Positions 11,800 to 24,101 of a stretch of DNA of 64,000 nucleotides are shown here, one piece after another. The notes beneath the pieces are model-generated. The model was not told where the DNA came from and ran no database searches. It saw only the letters and a program-made list of their open reading frames with translations. How positions within the stretch are numbered: the stretch's first letter is position 1; each line of letters opens with the position of its first letter. The translations under genes were made by a program, and so were the position numbers. Origin of the DNA: Panax quinquefolius (lineage: Eukaryota; Streptophyta; Magnoliopsida; Apiales; Araliaceae); contig CM035168.1 in the NCBI GenBank assembly GCA_020205615.1, positions 9,180,237-9,244,236 of the forward strand. Direction: 5' to 3'.

Positions 11800-12840
11800 G
11801 GAATATCATTCACATGTTTATTCCTTACACATTGATTGTGAAATCGATCAACACTTACTTCTGGAATAACACATTCTTTTACTTTCTTCTTTATATTCAT
11901 CAGCTCTGGGTCTGTAGCTTGAGCGGTCTTAATTTATCGATTAAATTTGATTCTATTCGTATATTTGACATCATCACGTGGGTCCTTAGAGTCTTTAACT
12001 CTATCTTTATCTTTTGTAAATCATACAAAATGGGTCTTTATGTTAACAACGTCGCACTCGTAACCGCATACGATCGTCTACTCAATGCGTCAGCTACCAC
12101 GTTCACTTTTCTAGGATGGTATTAAATGGTATGATCGTAATCTTTCAACAGCTCGAGCCAACGTCTTTGGCGCATGTTATGTTAGTTTTGGGTGAAGAAA
12201 TATTTGAGGGTTTTATACCGGGTTCAAGGTCAATATAAAATTTGATTTCACGCTCTGAGGGTAGGCCATGAATTTCTTCAGAGAATACGTCAGAAAATTT
12301 ATTAACAATAGAAATATCATTCAAATCTGACGTATTTTTGTTTAAATCGGTGACATGGGCTAAGAAAGCTTGACATCCGTTTTTCAATAAATGAATGACT
12401 TTATGGCTTGATATGACAGTGATTGACTTTAGTGGTTTGGTTGCTTGAATTTGCATGATAGGTTGGTTATGAATATGAAAACTAACAACCTTACTAAAAT
12501 AATCAATTTTAACATAATAAGTAGTTAACCAATCAATCCCTAAAATCACATCAAATGCAAGTATTTTCAAAGAGATGAGATCAACAGGTAATGGGAGGGT
12601 GCCGATTTGAATCAAACATGATTTATAAACAGTGGATGCAATGACGGTTTCTCCTAATGGAGTTTCAACAGATACTTTAAAGTCTAATTTCTCGTGAGTC
12701 AAGTTCAAACGTTGAGTGCAAGTAGGTGAAATAAAAGAATGGGTAGAACAGGTATCGAATAAGGTATAGACTTCGCAAGAATTTATGATTATCTTACCCA
12801 TGATAACTTCGTTCGGGTTCCTCATTTTTTGAGAAGTCAC
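11800..12840 (-). pseudogene. gypsy protease with deletion into RNase H and integrase remnant
   Basis: The protease region reads LFDTCSTHSFIS, where the family has DTG; the active-site glycine is changed to Cys. It continues with LAFDVILGIDWLTTYY and EIKFYIDLEPG, the usual lead-in to reverse transcriptase. At about 12225 the sequence jumps to text reading KYFFTQ, then MRQRRWLELLKDYDHT and YHPRKVNVVADALSR, the end of RNase H. Some integrase N-terminal text follows to about 11800. The fingers, palm and catalytic FIDD of reverse transcriptase are absent. The apparent 231-residue ORF ending at 12145 crosses the deletion. Confidence 0.8.
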
Positions 12841-12879
12841 GAAAAATGCTCTCCCTTAAACTACTGACTTTGACTTGTT

Positions 12880-14039
12880 TAGGACAGCCTTTGGTGTCGC
12901 AATCCCAGCTGGACTTTACTTCGCTGCATGATAAAATCGAGCTAAATGACCTTCCTTTCCATAATTGAAACACACTTTAGGTAGCTGCGTATAGTTTGGA
13001 CGGATGTGTTCCTTTTATCCGCATTTGTAGCATACAACCGGTGATCGTTCTCCTTCTTTGGAAATGGGTGCTGGTTCTGCTGTCAATGTCTTTCTGTCAT
13101 TGTTGAATCTTCTTTTCTTAAAGTTGTTCCCACTTAGTTCACCTTTCCTATTATCTTGGTCATGATTCTTACCGAAGTGGTTACCATTTCTGACATGATA
13201 ATTTTCTCCACGATGGTTATCATTATTCCAATGGTCGTTGCCACCGGTACGATTATTATCGTGTTGTTGGTCGTTGTCTTTTGGTTGAGTGACTCATTAT
13301 CGCGCTCCAATAACTGAGCCATATTCACAACATCTGAATATAAACAAAGTTTGTGAGAAATGAGGTATTGACGAATTTTGGGCTTCAAACATCGCAGAAA
13401 CATTCACGTCATACACTCCTCATTATCTACCAAATGGGATGCAAACCGAGATAACTTCATAAACTTAGCCTCGTATTGCGATACAGTCATATTATTTTGT
13501 TCCAGCCTGATAAATTCTACCTCCTTCATGTGATGAATACTTTCAGGAAAGTACTTGTCGTTGAACGATTCTTGGGACTTCTCTCAAGACATCTTCAGTG
13601 CGGAAAGATGAGTACATTTTATAGATTCCCACCAGTAATTTGTCTCTCCTCGCAACATGAAGGTGGCAAAGGGAACCTTTTGCTCCTCTGAGCATCCCAA
13701 GACATCAAATATCTTGGTGATCTGCTTAATCCATGCCTCTGCCTTAAGTGGCTCTAGCTTTCCCAAAAACTCTGGTGGTCCCAGCTCTTTGAAATGCTTA
13801 GCAGTGACCAACCGTGAGTTACCAATGTTTCCACCTGTATTTTGAACAGGAATCTCTCTTGTTTAGTGTTGCATGAATTCTAGAAAGCTCTTAAACATAC
13901 CATCGTTTGTCATTTGGTCGGTGTTGTTGTTTACATGAGGATTATTGCATTCCTGATGCACATTATCCTTGTTATTGATTGGCTGTGACTCAATGGTCGC
14001 ATGTGCTCTATTGCTTATCTAGAAATTTTCAGATGTCAT
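12880..14039 (-). pseudogene. gypsy gag pseudogene with zinc knuckle
   Basis: An ATG at 14039 starts a frame with stops at codon 7 and later. The capsid-like core is clear: EAWIKQITKIFDVLGCSEEQ (near 13700), then KVPFATFMLRGETNYWWES, NDKYFPES, SQYEAKFMKLSRFASHL and MAQLLERDNE (to about 13300). This is the Retrotrans_gag pattern of chromoviruses. CCHC-type knuckle remnants (VCFNYGKEGHLARF, first Cys pair damaged) lie near 12960. Gag would package element RNA. Confidence 0.85.
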
Positions 14040-14207
14040 TTTCAAACACTGCCACAAAATAAGGGTTAATTGACATGTCACATATTATCCCTATATTCTG
14101 ACCGACCAATAATAAATAAGCTTAGGTAGGACACACTAGCGAAGGATTTACTCGTCTTTCCTCTTCTAGTTCTAGACTCAGATATCCGCCAGGGATCATA
14201 TCCCTAA

Positions 14208-14219
14208 GCTCTGATACCA
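14208..14219 (-). promoter_or_regulatory. Primer-binding site, initiator Met tRNA
   Basis: The minus strand reads TGGTATCAGAGC, two bases from the LTR end at 14222. Confidence 0.88.
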
Positions 14220-14769
14220 ACTGTGACGCCCCAAAAATAGGTATACACAACCCATTTTGAGTCGCCAAATACATGGTACATAATTTAAATACAAACTTAA
14301 TTTATACAACTGTTGTGCAAAATACGACAACACAATAACTGAGTTTCAAAACATATATTGTCTCGTAGATAATATACAAACTCAAATAAAGTCCTCATTA
14401 CAATTATTTTTACACTATTTTATAGAATAGTGAGGACTACTATAGCAACCATCTTGGACCGTCACTCCATTCCCCGACTAGTCCCAGCTATATTCTCATT
14501 TCCTGAAGAGAACAATGAAAGAAAAGGGTGAGCTCAACTAGTCCAATAAAGAATATTATGACTAAGATAATGTAGAATAAATTATCCTTAGCCTTCAACA
14601 GTGTAAAAACTGATAGAATATAATAGACAACAAGTTTAACTGCAGCGGAACAAGCAATCCATTAGAAAAGTCAAGTAGAGCATGATATCTACTATCTTCT
14701 ATGATTTAAAAGTTCATCATCAATATTTTGTCGTTGTAACACAGCTCAATAAATAATCCACATAACTGA

Positions 14770-15030
14770 ATTATCCATGCACTACGGGCCAATAATATTC
14801 ATTAGTATCACATCCACGAATCATCCATGCACTACGGGACAAGGATATTCGTTATTATCACCAGTGGTCATGATCATGCCAAATAATTGTCCATCAATGC
14901 ACTACGGGCCAATGAGTACTTTTACCACGTCATTTGTAACATTACAGGTCATGATTATACCGATACATAATTCATGGTCATAATCATACCCATCAGCAGT
15001 CCATCTATGCACTACGGGCCAAAGATGACT
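14770..15030 (-). repeat. Four copies of a TTGGCCCGTAGTGCA stem-loop motif
   Basis: On the minus strand the core is TTGGCCCGTAGTGCA, flanked by imperfectly complementary ATC/GAT ends. In the sense-oriented copies the equivalent block is 26155-26300 and 33600-33745, with three units each. It lies in the distal, transcribed part of the LTR. Confidence 0.7.
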
Positions 15031-15589
15031 TTCATCACAATATATAAGCATGAGGATGATGACAATGATATAAGAAATTAATCAAATGAGATTAAGGATA
15101 AATATCAAAGATTTATAATTCAATTTATCCAGAGTTTAAGAATGTCTAAATTTTCAACATGATAACTACTTTGTGGAGTAAAATTTATGAATAATATTCA
15201 TGTATCAAAAATAATTTGAACAGAAAAGAAATTAAATTTTGTCGTGAATAGTACTCTAGGTGAATAGTAACCGAGTGAATAGTACCCTGTGAATAGTACC
15301 CCATAAATAGTATCGTATGTATGAATAGTACCATATGAATATTACCGTATGAATAATACTGTATGTATGAATAGTGTTGTATGTATAAATAGTACTCTAG
15401 AATGAAAATGTTAAAATTTAACAAGAATGTTTAAAAAAATATTTCAGTGGAACGATACTAGATGAAGCGCAAATTTCAAGGATATTCTACTAATTTCAAG
15501 GAGTATAGAAGCAATACTTATCAAAATAAGTGTAGATTTAGGAGTATGAAATGAAATAATATTACTTACATACTATATAGTATGGAAAA

Positions 15590-15790
15590 AATATTATTTC
15601 ATACGAATATTGAATGAAAATAATATCCCTTACGAATATTGAACAAAATAATATTCATTATGAATATTGAATGCGAGATAATATTTCTTACGAATATTGA
15701 ACGAAAATAATATTCTTTACAAATATTGAACGAAAATAATATTCCTTACGAATACGAACAATAATATCTCTTACGAATATGAAATAAATA
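15590..15790. repeat. Tandem repeat, period about 33-36 bp
   Basis: Units built on CTTACGAATATTGAA and AAAATAATATTC recur six or seven times inside the LTR of the truncated gypsy element. Confidence 0.75.
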
Positions 15791-15967
15791 ATACCCCTTA
15801 ACTTAAAAGGAGAGTACTTCTGACTGGTATAGCGGGGATATTCTTGAAGAAAAATTACATTATTTGCTACACTCAAAGTTTCCTTAAACTCAAAAGAAAT
15901 TCGCTCAATATTATAGAAAAAGAATTCTCTAATTCTGGTGTGATTTTTATTTCTAAACTAAGCATCA

Positions 15968-15977
15968 TATTTATAGG
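15968..15977 (-). promoter_or_regulatory. LTR TATA box
   Basis: The minus strand reads CCTATAAATA, matching the TATA boxes of the sense copies at 25449 and 32927. Confidence 0.7.
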
Positions 15978-16954
15978 AGAATGGCACGGAACTATTTGAA
16001 TATAATCACGGGTGAACAAAAGGAAAGAAAATTCATGGGCGTTTTGGTGAATTTTTTTGATTTCACTATGCAGCACTATGCAGTACTATGCAACACTATG
16101 CAGTACTATACAATATAAAACAAAAACTAAGATAACTTTCTACCGACGATTTTAAAAAATGAGTAAGTAGGGGTCCATGTAATAAGACAAATAAATACTT
16201 CAGGATAAATCCCTTTCTTTATCACAAATCGCTTGACTAAACACATTTTTAATCTTTCAACAATTATTCATCATTAATATTATAACTCACAATATTAACA
16301 ACCAGATCATTCCCAGGAAAGAGGGGGCTTTTCGATAAGGACTTCTCCTTATTGGCGTGCAAATAGATGACCTAACCCTTTTCCTTGATAGAACTTTCTA
16401 GACATTGTCAATAATGCAAATAATAATATGAATAACTTTGTCGTCTCAATTATTTATTTAATAATATAAAATATTATGCAAATGATACTGTGACAATAAT
16501 TGAATCAATAATATGAGATATTATGCATCACTACTGTTGTAATAATTGAACAAAATTGAGTGAGTTCTTAAGTAAGCATCAATAATTAAAGATACTGTAC
16601 AATACCGTGTGCTACTGTGAAACCACGCGTATTACTGTAATTTTATCGCCGGGTGTTTCAATAGTTAACGGTAAAAGTTTTGCCGTTAATTTTATAAAAA
16701 GGTTATTTCTGTCGCATTCTATATCCGACAATAATTCCGTTATGGGATCCACCAATGATTGTGCCGTCGTACGGATATTCCCTGATAAAATGAATATTCC
16801 CCGACCAAACGAATATTTTATGACAACTTACTTACTTTGAAAAATTTGTAATTATTACCCACAACTATAACATTATATCAAATTCACACCTTATTATTCA
16901 AAATAACATTTAGAGAAAATTAAATCTTTATTCATAAAAAGTTGGGGTCTTACA

Positions 16955-18389
16955 AATATCACGCTCTAATTAAAAATAAGGCGTGGGAGTTAGTACCCCG
17001 TCCACCTGATGTGAATATAATTCGTTCTATGTGGATTTTTCGACATAAAATGAAATTTGATGGTTCTTTTGAGCAGCACAAAGCCCGTCTTGTTGGTGAT
17101 GGCAGGTCTCAGCAGATTGGAGATGATTATGAGGAGACTTTTAGCCTGGTGGTCAAATCGGCTACCATTCGAACTGTATTGAGCATTTCTTTATCCAAAT
17201 CTTGGCCTATTCATCAACTGGGTGTCAAGAATGGTTTCTTACATGGTCATCTCAATGAAACAGTATATATGCATCAACCTATGGGATTCAAAGATCATAC
17301 TCATCCAGATTATGTATGTTTGCAACAGAAGTCTCTTTACGGTCTCAAGCAAGCACCCCGTGCTTGGTACCAGCGGTTTACAGATTATGTTGCAACTATT
17401 GGTTTTTATCACAGCAAATGTTATCATTCTCTCTTCATTTATCATCATGGTAACGACATTGCATATATTCTACTCTATGTTGATGACATTATACTTACTG
17501 CCTCTTCAGATGCTCTTCGAAAGTCTATTATGTCTCTCCTTTCCTCCGAGTTTGCTATGAAGGACTTAGGTTCTCTGAGCTATTTTTTGGTAATTAAAGT
17601 CACTCGTTATGCAAATTGTCTTTTCCTTTCCCAAAGAAAGTATGCAGAGGAGATTATTGATTGAGCTGGTATGTCTTCATGCAAGCCCTGTCCCACACCA
17701 GTTGACACTAAGAAAAAGTTAGGGGCACTTGAGGGTCCTTCTTACGAGGATCCCTCTCACTATCGGAGTCTAGCCGGTGCACTTCAATATCTCATATTCA
17801 CCAGACCTGACATTTTCTACGCCCTGCAAAAGGTTTGCCTTCATATGCATGACCCGAAGGAGGAGCACATGAATGCTCTTAAGCGCATTGTACGCTACAT
17901 ACAAGGTAGCCTCGACTTTTGCTTACATCTCTATAAATATCATGTCACCACATTTGTCTCATGAGATGTAGATGGGGTGGATGCCCAGACACAAGACGTT
18001 CCACCTCCGGCTACTGTATTTTTATCGGCGACAACCTAATTTCCTGGTCCTCTAAGAGACAGCCCACTTTGTCTCGATCTAGTGCTGAAGCAGAATACAG
18101 GGGAGTTGCTAATGTTGTCTCCGAGTCTTGTTGGATCCAGAATCTTTTATTAGAGCTTCATTGTCCGGTCAACAAGGCCACATTAGTCTATTGTGATAAT
18201 GTTAGTGCGATATATCTCTTAGTTAATCTTGTTCAACATCAGCGAACTAAACATATTGAAATGGACATTCACTTTATTCGTGAGAAAGTTTCTCGTGGAA
18301 ATGTTCGTGTCCTCCATGTTCCGTCCCGTTATCAGATTGTAGACATATTCACTAAAGGGCTTTCGCGCGTACTTTTTGATGATTTTTAG
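16955..18389 (+). pseudogene. Ty1-copia reverse transcriptase and RNase H pseudogene
   Basis: The sequence opens in mid-domain with YHALIKNKAWELVPRPPDVN because the gypsy element interrupts it. Reverse-transcriptase motifs follow: QLGVKNGFLHGHLNETVYM, SLYGLKQAPRAWYQRF, and the catalytic YVDD at 17476-17487. Damage includes a TGA at 17662 and a frameshift and TGA near 17962. RNase H follows with GCPDTRRSTSGYCIFIGDN, SRSSAEAEYRGVANVVSE and KHIEMDIHFIREKV. The end reads DIFTKGLSRVLFDDF, typical of the copia pol terminus. The first four codons of the apparent ORF at 16942 come from the gypsy LTR. Not functional as read. Confidence 0.93.
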
Positions 18390-18434
18390 GACAGTCTAAG
18401 CATCCGTCAACCTCCTGCTTCGACTACAGGGGTG

Positions 18435-18665
18435 TGTTAGATTATGTAAAGTAATCTTTGTGTATATATATTATTTTTAGTATGTAGATCATACTCATGC
18501 ATATCTTCCTGTATTGTAGCGTAGAATATTGCATATGCATTGTACATGATATATATATCTTTGACGAATGCTAATGAGAAAGGCACGGATGGCATTCTCA
18601 CATGTACAATGACTATTAGTGAAGTCTCGATAACTTGATTTCTCTATTCTCTATCTCGATTTGAC
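18435..18665 (+). mobile_element. 3' LTR of the copia element
   Basis: The LTR begins TGTTAGATTATG just after pol and a short purine-rich ACAGGGG tract, and ends CTCGATTTGACA. At about 231 bp it is short, as in many copia families. No second LTR of this family is present because the 5' half was lost. Confidence 0.7.
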
Positions 18666-19838
18666 AATTTCAATAACTCATGTAAATGTAAGCAATTGTA
18701 TTGTATCATTATTTGTTTAATGTCAAATTTTCATTGCATGATGATTAATGACTTTATTTATGTGATTTATGACATTAGTTATAGTTTATTAAATTATTAG
18801 TGATGTAAATTATAATAATTCAACAATTACTGTTAAAATTTTTATGAAAATATTAGGATTATTTTAATTATATTAGAGGTGAAGAAGTACACATTATTAT
18901 TTATTAATTATTTAATAAAAATATTTACTTATAATGAATTATTAAAAAAACAAAAAGATGTTTAAGTAATAAAAAAAGAAAATTACTTCAAATTTAATAA
19001 TTATTAATAAGACAAATTTTAGAATTTAATATGAAATAAACAACTATTTGTTTTTAGAATTTGAAAACATTAAACATTTAAAAAATAAAATTCAAACTCA
19101 AGCATCTCATGAGCTACTCGCGAACCAATTGAACCCGAACTGTTCGCAAATAATTGAACCGAACTATATGGTACGCGAACATATTTGATTGAGCAATCTA
19201 ACGTGATATCATGTGTAAACTCGACTCGACAAGTTAATCAAATCGAACCAAACTCCGAACGATTCAAATCGTTTGCAGAGCTAGTGCTACCCCAGTTTTA
19301 AAGCTCATCATAAACTAGCTATAATTATATTTTATAGAATACTTAATAATGAAGAAATTATATTATCTGAAAATTTTATAGAAAAATATGGTTGAGATTA
19401 TTTAATTATTTATCTCTTTGAAATGAAAAGGAACACTATTTTTTTTTTGGAAGCTGGAACATAGGTATATTAAATACAAAGGATATGAAAAGTATAATTA
19501 TTGGAAAAATCAAGGTGATTTTAAAGGTATAAATTTTATAAAAAAAACGTACATTGTTTTCTTCGTCCACTTTAGTGATAAATTGATAATCAGTCCTCTT
19601 CTCCAGCGAACCAGAAGTAGCGGAAAAAAAACGAACCGGCTATAGCGATAATTTTTCTCGTCGATATAGCATAGAAAACATTCTATATAGTCATTTATAT
19701 ATAAAGTGATGGTTTGAACCGTCGCTATATCTCATAAAATTGTCACTATAACCCGATTAAATCTTTGACTCGTTTTTTTGGTTTGTTGGAGAAAATTTTC
19801 CAACTAATAATACACTAAATTTTTAGTCTATAATGTTG

Positions 19839-19841
<3 letters not shown>
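18666..19841. other. AT-rich spacer
   Basis: No ORF or recognised element. Around 19635-19755 there are several TATAGCGA-type motifs in both orientations, reminiscent of CACTA subterminal repeats but without recognisable ends. Confidence 0.4.

Positions 19842-19899
<58 letters not shown>
19842..19899. repeat. (TA)n microsatellite, left flank of the foldback element
   Basis: About 29 uninterrupted TA units, ending at GAGATCAAGCG. Confidence 0.95.
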
Positions 19900-19903
<4 letters not shown>

Positions 19904-20108
19904 TCAAGCGTTCTCATTAAATAGCATTCCGTCTTAAATAGCATTCTTTTATTAAAACTACGTCGTTTTTGGAGGAATGCGGTGGCATTTTGTAAATACA
20001 ATGCCACCGCGTATTTACAAAAATGTGCCATCGCGTCCTCCAAAGCGACGTAGTTTTAATAAAAGAATGCTTATTTAAGCGAAATGCTATTTAACGAATG
20101 CTCTTCCC

Positions 20109-20112
<4 letters not shown>
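19900..20112. mobile_element. Foldback MITE between two (TA)n tracts
   Basis: Two arms of about 100 bp are inverted copies. TAGCATTCTTTTATTAAAAC and CTACGTCG on the left mirror CGACGTAG and TTTTAATAAAAGAATGC on the right. GGTGGCATTTTGTAAATAC mirrors GTATTTACAAAAATGTGCC. The loop is very short. The element is flanked on both sides by long (TA)n tracts. That position resembles microsatellite-targeting MITEs of the Micron type described in rice; the assignment is an inference. Confidence 0.75.

Positions 20113-20163
<51 letters not shown>
20112..20163. repeat. (TA)n microsatellite, right flank of the foldback element
   Basis: About 25 TA units, followed by a diverged half-copy of the foldback arm (20165-20245, containing TTTTATTAAAACTATGCCG). 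Confidence 0.93.
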
Positions 20164-20164
<1 letters not shown>

Positions 20165-20166
<2 letters not shown>

Positions 20167-21268
20167 GGATCTAAAACGTACTCTTAAATAACATCTCTCT
20201 TAAAAGTATACTTTTATTAAAACTATGCCGTTTTGGAGATTCTTTAAAAAAATAATATTAATTTACTTTAAAAACTTAATAATGGTATTATATTTACCCT
20301 TTTTGGTATAAAAAAATTAATAGAATAAATGTTAAAATGAGACTCAATATTAGACATAAATATTTTTTAGCCACATGTCGCTATCATGTTATCAATTTTT
20401 GACGTGGTACTATCAATTAAACGTAATTAGAAAAAAATAAAAATTTAATCCCCTAATTGAAAAATTTGAGAAGACAATCTCCAAAGTGAAAAATATTAAG
20501 AATCTAATCCCCTAATTGAAAAAATTGAGAAGACAATCTTCAAAGTAAAAAAAAAATTCAAACTATTAATTCATATTTAGGCGCCTAAAAATAATATCTC
20601 TCTTAATCCTAAACTTTTGCCTCTCTTAATCCTAAACTTTTGCCATAGTTATGTGTGCCTTCAAAATTAAAACCTAATTTTCAGCAAAAGTTTTCCTAAT
20701 TTCTGATTTTATTAAATTAAACCCAGAAAAGGATAACCTGAAGAAGGGGGGCCCAATATGAAATTGGCTTGCCGATCCATGCCACATATTTAATGACAAA
20801 GAAATTAATGTTTAGGATTAGAGATGAATAAAAGAAACCCATAAGAGGACTAAGAGGGTTGGTGTTTCATTGCATCTTAATGTATCTTAACAGCCCATCT
20901 ATTAATACATTTTAACAATTCATATTTTTATATTAAGAGGTCTTCCAAATAGTTTAGACTCATATTTATATATTAACTATTCAGAGGATCTCTTAATATA
21001 AATATATGAACTCTTAAAAGACATTAAGAGTTGGACGGTTAATTTACAATCAAACATCATAGTCGAATAAGTGTCCCATGTGTTCCTTTGCCGACCTAAA
21101 AAAGTTAAGGAAAGAAATACTTTTGTATTTACAACTTATTCTTTGGGTCCAATATATTTATGATGAATTGCAATTTTTTAGGCTTTTATTAGTTTTTAAT
21201 AATATTTTGGTACATATATTAAGTTAGCATGCAACATATTCAAGATTTTTTTTCTTTATAGCAAATTA
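20165..21268. other. AT-rich spacer with a MITE half-copy
   Basis: The first 80 bases are a diverged arm of the neighbouring foldback element. A roughly 60-bp segment containing AATCCCCTAATTGAAAAA is repeated at 20447 and 20505. A 20-bp segment ending CCTAAACTTTTGCC is repeated at 20615-20645. No gene seen. Confidence 0.45.
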
Positions 21269-21450
21269 TGTTAGAATATGATTTCCTTTATTTTATGTTT
21301 CTGGGCTAATATATTTGCCTATGTAAGGCAAATTTAACAAAGGAAGAAATTGAAGTTTTATCTTTGATTATCTCTCTTTCTCTTATTTCTTTTCTCTCTC
21401 AATATTGCAAGAATTAAAGTGCTCATCTAAATTTGTTCTAAAGTTTTACA
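21269..21450 (+). mobile_element. 5' LTR of the split copia element
   Basis: The 182-bp LTR begins TGTTAGAATATG and ends AAGTTTTACA. The downstream ACACGTTATCAGCACGA is the post-LTR sequence common in dicot copia elements and probably the primer site. A CT-rich segment lies before the 3' end. Confidence 0.7.
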
Positions 21451-21994
21451 ACACGTTATCAGCACGAACCTCTAATCAATTGATACAGTAAATTTAAATT
21501 TTTGTAATTAATTATTATACTACTGACTTGATTTTGTCGTCGATGATATAATTTTATTCTTACAACTGGCTTTGTTGTCAATTATATTCTTTAACTCCTA
21601 AATTATATTAATGCTTTTTGTCCATTTCTAAATTTGTTATTTACATATGGTACCGCATATCCTTATTACAAGATTTGGCGGGAACCTTTTTACCATTTAT
21701 TAACTTGTGGGAATAATTTATCTACGCGGACTACCGCATCTCGGATGAATATCCATTTTGCAACTTTGTACATGTATTTTTTTTTGTGTACAATCATACT
21801 TGTACATACATTAGTGATTCCATACCTTTTGACTAAAGTGATATGCTAATAATATAAATATCTATATATTTATGTTGTGCATTTTATCACCACTTGAGGT
21901 TGTGGCTTAGTTTATCTTCGCCATATAAAGCATAAAATTATTTATTACATGTTTTAATAAATTATGAAAATTATTATGTTTTAACCTAGAATAG

Positions 21995-22850
21995 ATGATA
22001 AATTTGGCAAAAATAGATTTTTCAATTTTGAAAATATCTGGAGACAACTATTTGGCTTGGACACTTGATGCAGAATTACACCTGAGTGGAAATGAGTTAG
22101 AAAAGACCATTGAATCAAGAAACACAACAACTACAACACAAATGTAAAATCTATAATTTTTCTTTGTCATCACATTGATGAAGGATTAAAAAATAGGTAT
22201 TTAACCGTTAAAAATTCTTTGACCTTAATTATGGACACAACTAAATGAAAGATTCAACCATAAAAAATTGGTTGTTCTCCCTAATGCAAAATTTGAGTGG
22301 CTTAATTTAAGACTACAAGATTATAAATCAATTACGGTTTATAGTTTCAAGTCTATAGAATAACCTCTACTTTAACTTTGTATGGGGAACTAAGTTCTAA
22401 AACCCAAATGTTAGAAAAGACACTCTCAACTTTTTATCCCATTAACATGATTATGTCACAACAACATAGACAAAGTAAGTTCACAAAATTTAGTGACTTA
22501 TTGTTTATCCTCCTTGATGCGAAAAAGAATAACGAATTGTTGTTGAAAAACCATCGAGTACGACCAACGGGTTCTGCCTCATTGCCAGACATTAACATAA
22601 CGTCATTTCAGCAGAATAAATGTGACAATAGATGACAATATAATAAGAAGTATTAGGGACGAAAAAAATACATGAAACCATCATAACAAAAAAGTTCAAA
22701 ACCGCAACAATTCTGGCCACCAGAAGTGGAAAATATTTGCACTGGGTAAAAATAAAGAAAATACAGCACATATAAAGAACAAACAAGATGTTTGCTTTAA
22801 GTGTGGGATGAAAGGGTATTGGTTGCATACCTGTCGTATGCTAATACATT
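21995..22850 (+). pseudogene. copia gag with zinc knuckle, broken
   Basis: An ATG at 21995 opens MINLAKIDFSILKISGDNYL and AWTLDAELHLSGNELEKTIE, the standard start of copia gag. It continues in other frames with HHIDEGLKNRYLTV, KLVVLPNAKFEWLNLRLQDY, LEKTLSTFYPINMIMSQQHR and NNELLLKNHRVRPTGS. The nucleocapsid knuckle at 22793-22834 reads CFKCGMKGYWLHTC; the zinc-binding His is replaced by Tyr. Several frameshifts and a TAA near 22146 break the reading. Confidence 0.9.
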
Positions 22851-23165
22851 TGTTTAATTTATACCAGGAGTCTCAAAAGAACAAAAAACTGTGGCAGAAA
22901 CAAACTTTGTTAACCAACAATTGAATATTTTTAATGCTCAACAATGACCAACAATGAGGAAAAAATTGATAAAATTACTAGACCATCTGAAATCATCTTT
23001 TGGGATATCGATTAGTTTCTTATTTTAATTAAGCGTTTTGGATGTGTAATATTTTTAGTTTTCATTTTGTACGTTGCATGGATAATATTATGTGTTCCTC
23101 ATGAATAAAATTATAAATGAAATGTAATTTTTCAATATGTTTTTATATGTGTCAGAATAACTTTA

Positions 23166-24101
23166 ATGGATATGGAAGATATATGTTTAGCAGACAGTGC
23201 AACAACTCATACAATCCTTCAAAGTGAGAAATATTTTTCACAACTAATCAAAGCTAAAAGAAGCGATGGAACTATCTTTGGCACATCAAATTTAATCGAG
23301 GGACTTGGAAAGGTTAGTTTCATGCTACCAAATGAGACACAATTTATTTTTTAATATAAAAAATGCTTTATATTCTAGTAAATCAAGAAGAAATTTGTTT
23401 AGTTTTAAAGATATTCGGCTAAATGATTTTCACATTGAAATAAAAAATGAAAATGTTAATGAATATCTTCTCATCACTTCTACTATTTCTGGAAAAAAGA
23501 ACATCTTAGAAAAATTACATTCAATTTCTTTTGGATTATATACTATGAAGATTAGAACAATTGAGTCTCATAGCATGAAAGACTCGGTCATTCAGGCATG
23601 TCTATGATGCGTCGCATTATTGAAAATTCTATTGGTCATCCTCTAAAAAATTAGAAGGTTTTTCATATTAGTGATTTACCTTGCGCTGCATGTTCTCAAG
23701 GAAAATTAATTGTTCGACCATCACCAACAAAAGATTATAAAGAAACTCCAAAATTCCTAAAGAGAATACAAGAAAACATTTATGGACCTATTCATCCATT
23801 GTCTGACCCATTTCGATATTTTATGATTTTAATAGATGTTTCAACTAGATGATCTCATGTTTGTTTTCTCTCCTCTAAACTTCTTGCTCAAATAATGAAG
23901 TTACAGACTCAGTTCCCAAATCATCCAATCAAATCAATTCGACTTGATAACGCAACTTAATTTTCATCAATGACTTTTCAATGAATATTGGTACCTTCGT
24001 TGAGCATTTTGATCCTCGTGTACATACACAAAATGATTTAGCTGAATCTTTAATAAAAAAGACTTCAACTAATTGGACGTCCATTAATATTAAGGGCTAA
24101 C
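23166..24101 (+). pseudogene. copia protease and integrase (5' part)
   Basis: The protease active-site region is LADSATTHTIL (near 23184), the DS[GA]TT form usual in this group. The GAG-pre-integrase region and the integrase core follow: DLPCAACSQGKL (zinc-binding end), then IYGPIHPLSDPFRYFMILID with its first catalytic Asp, and IKSIRLDNAT with the second. Stops at several places (for example TGA near 23850) show decay. The frame is cut at 24101 by the gypsy target duplication. Confidence 0.9.
24097..24101. repeat. Target-site duplication CTAAC, left copy
   Basis: CTAAC precedes the LTR start TGTAAGACC and matches 34287-34291. Confidence 0.9.

Larger units (their letters stand above)
11780..16954 (-). 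mobile_element. Truncated chromovirus-type Ty3-gypsy element
   Basis: Read right to left: 5' LTR (14222-16954), initiator-Met PBS (14208-14219), gag, zinc knuckles, protease, a deletion removing nearly all of the reverse transcriptase, the RNase H end and the start of integrase. It breaks off at a (TA)n tract near 11780. It is inserted in a copia reverse-transcriptase gene that resumes at 16955. The matching target duplication on the left was lost with the 3' end. Same family as the complete element at 24102-34286. Confidence 0.85.
14222..16954 (-). mobile_element. 5' LTR of the truncated gypsy element
   Basis: Plus-strand ends are TGTGACGCC and GTCTTACA. It contains four copies of a GCACTACGGGCCAA segment (14770-15030), the decamer array (15240-15400) and a TATA box (15968-15977). 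Immediately right of it copia coding sequence resumes. Confidence 0.88.
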
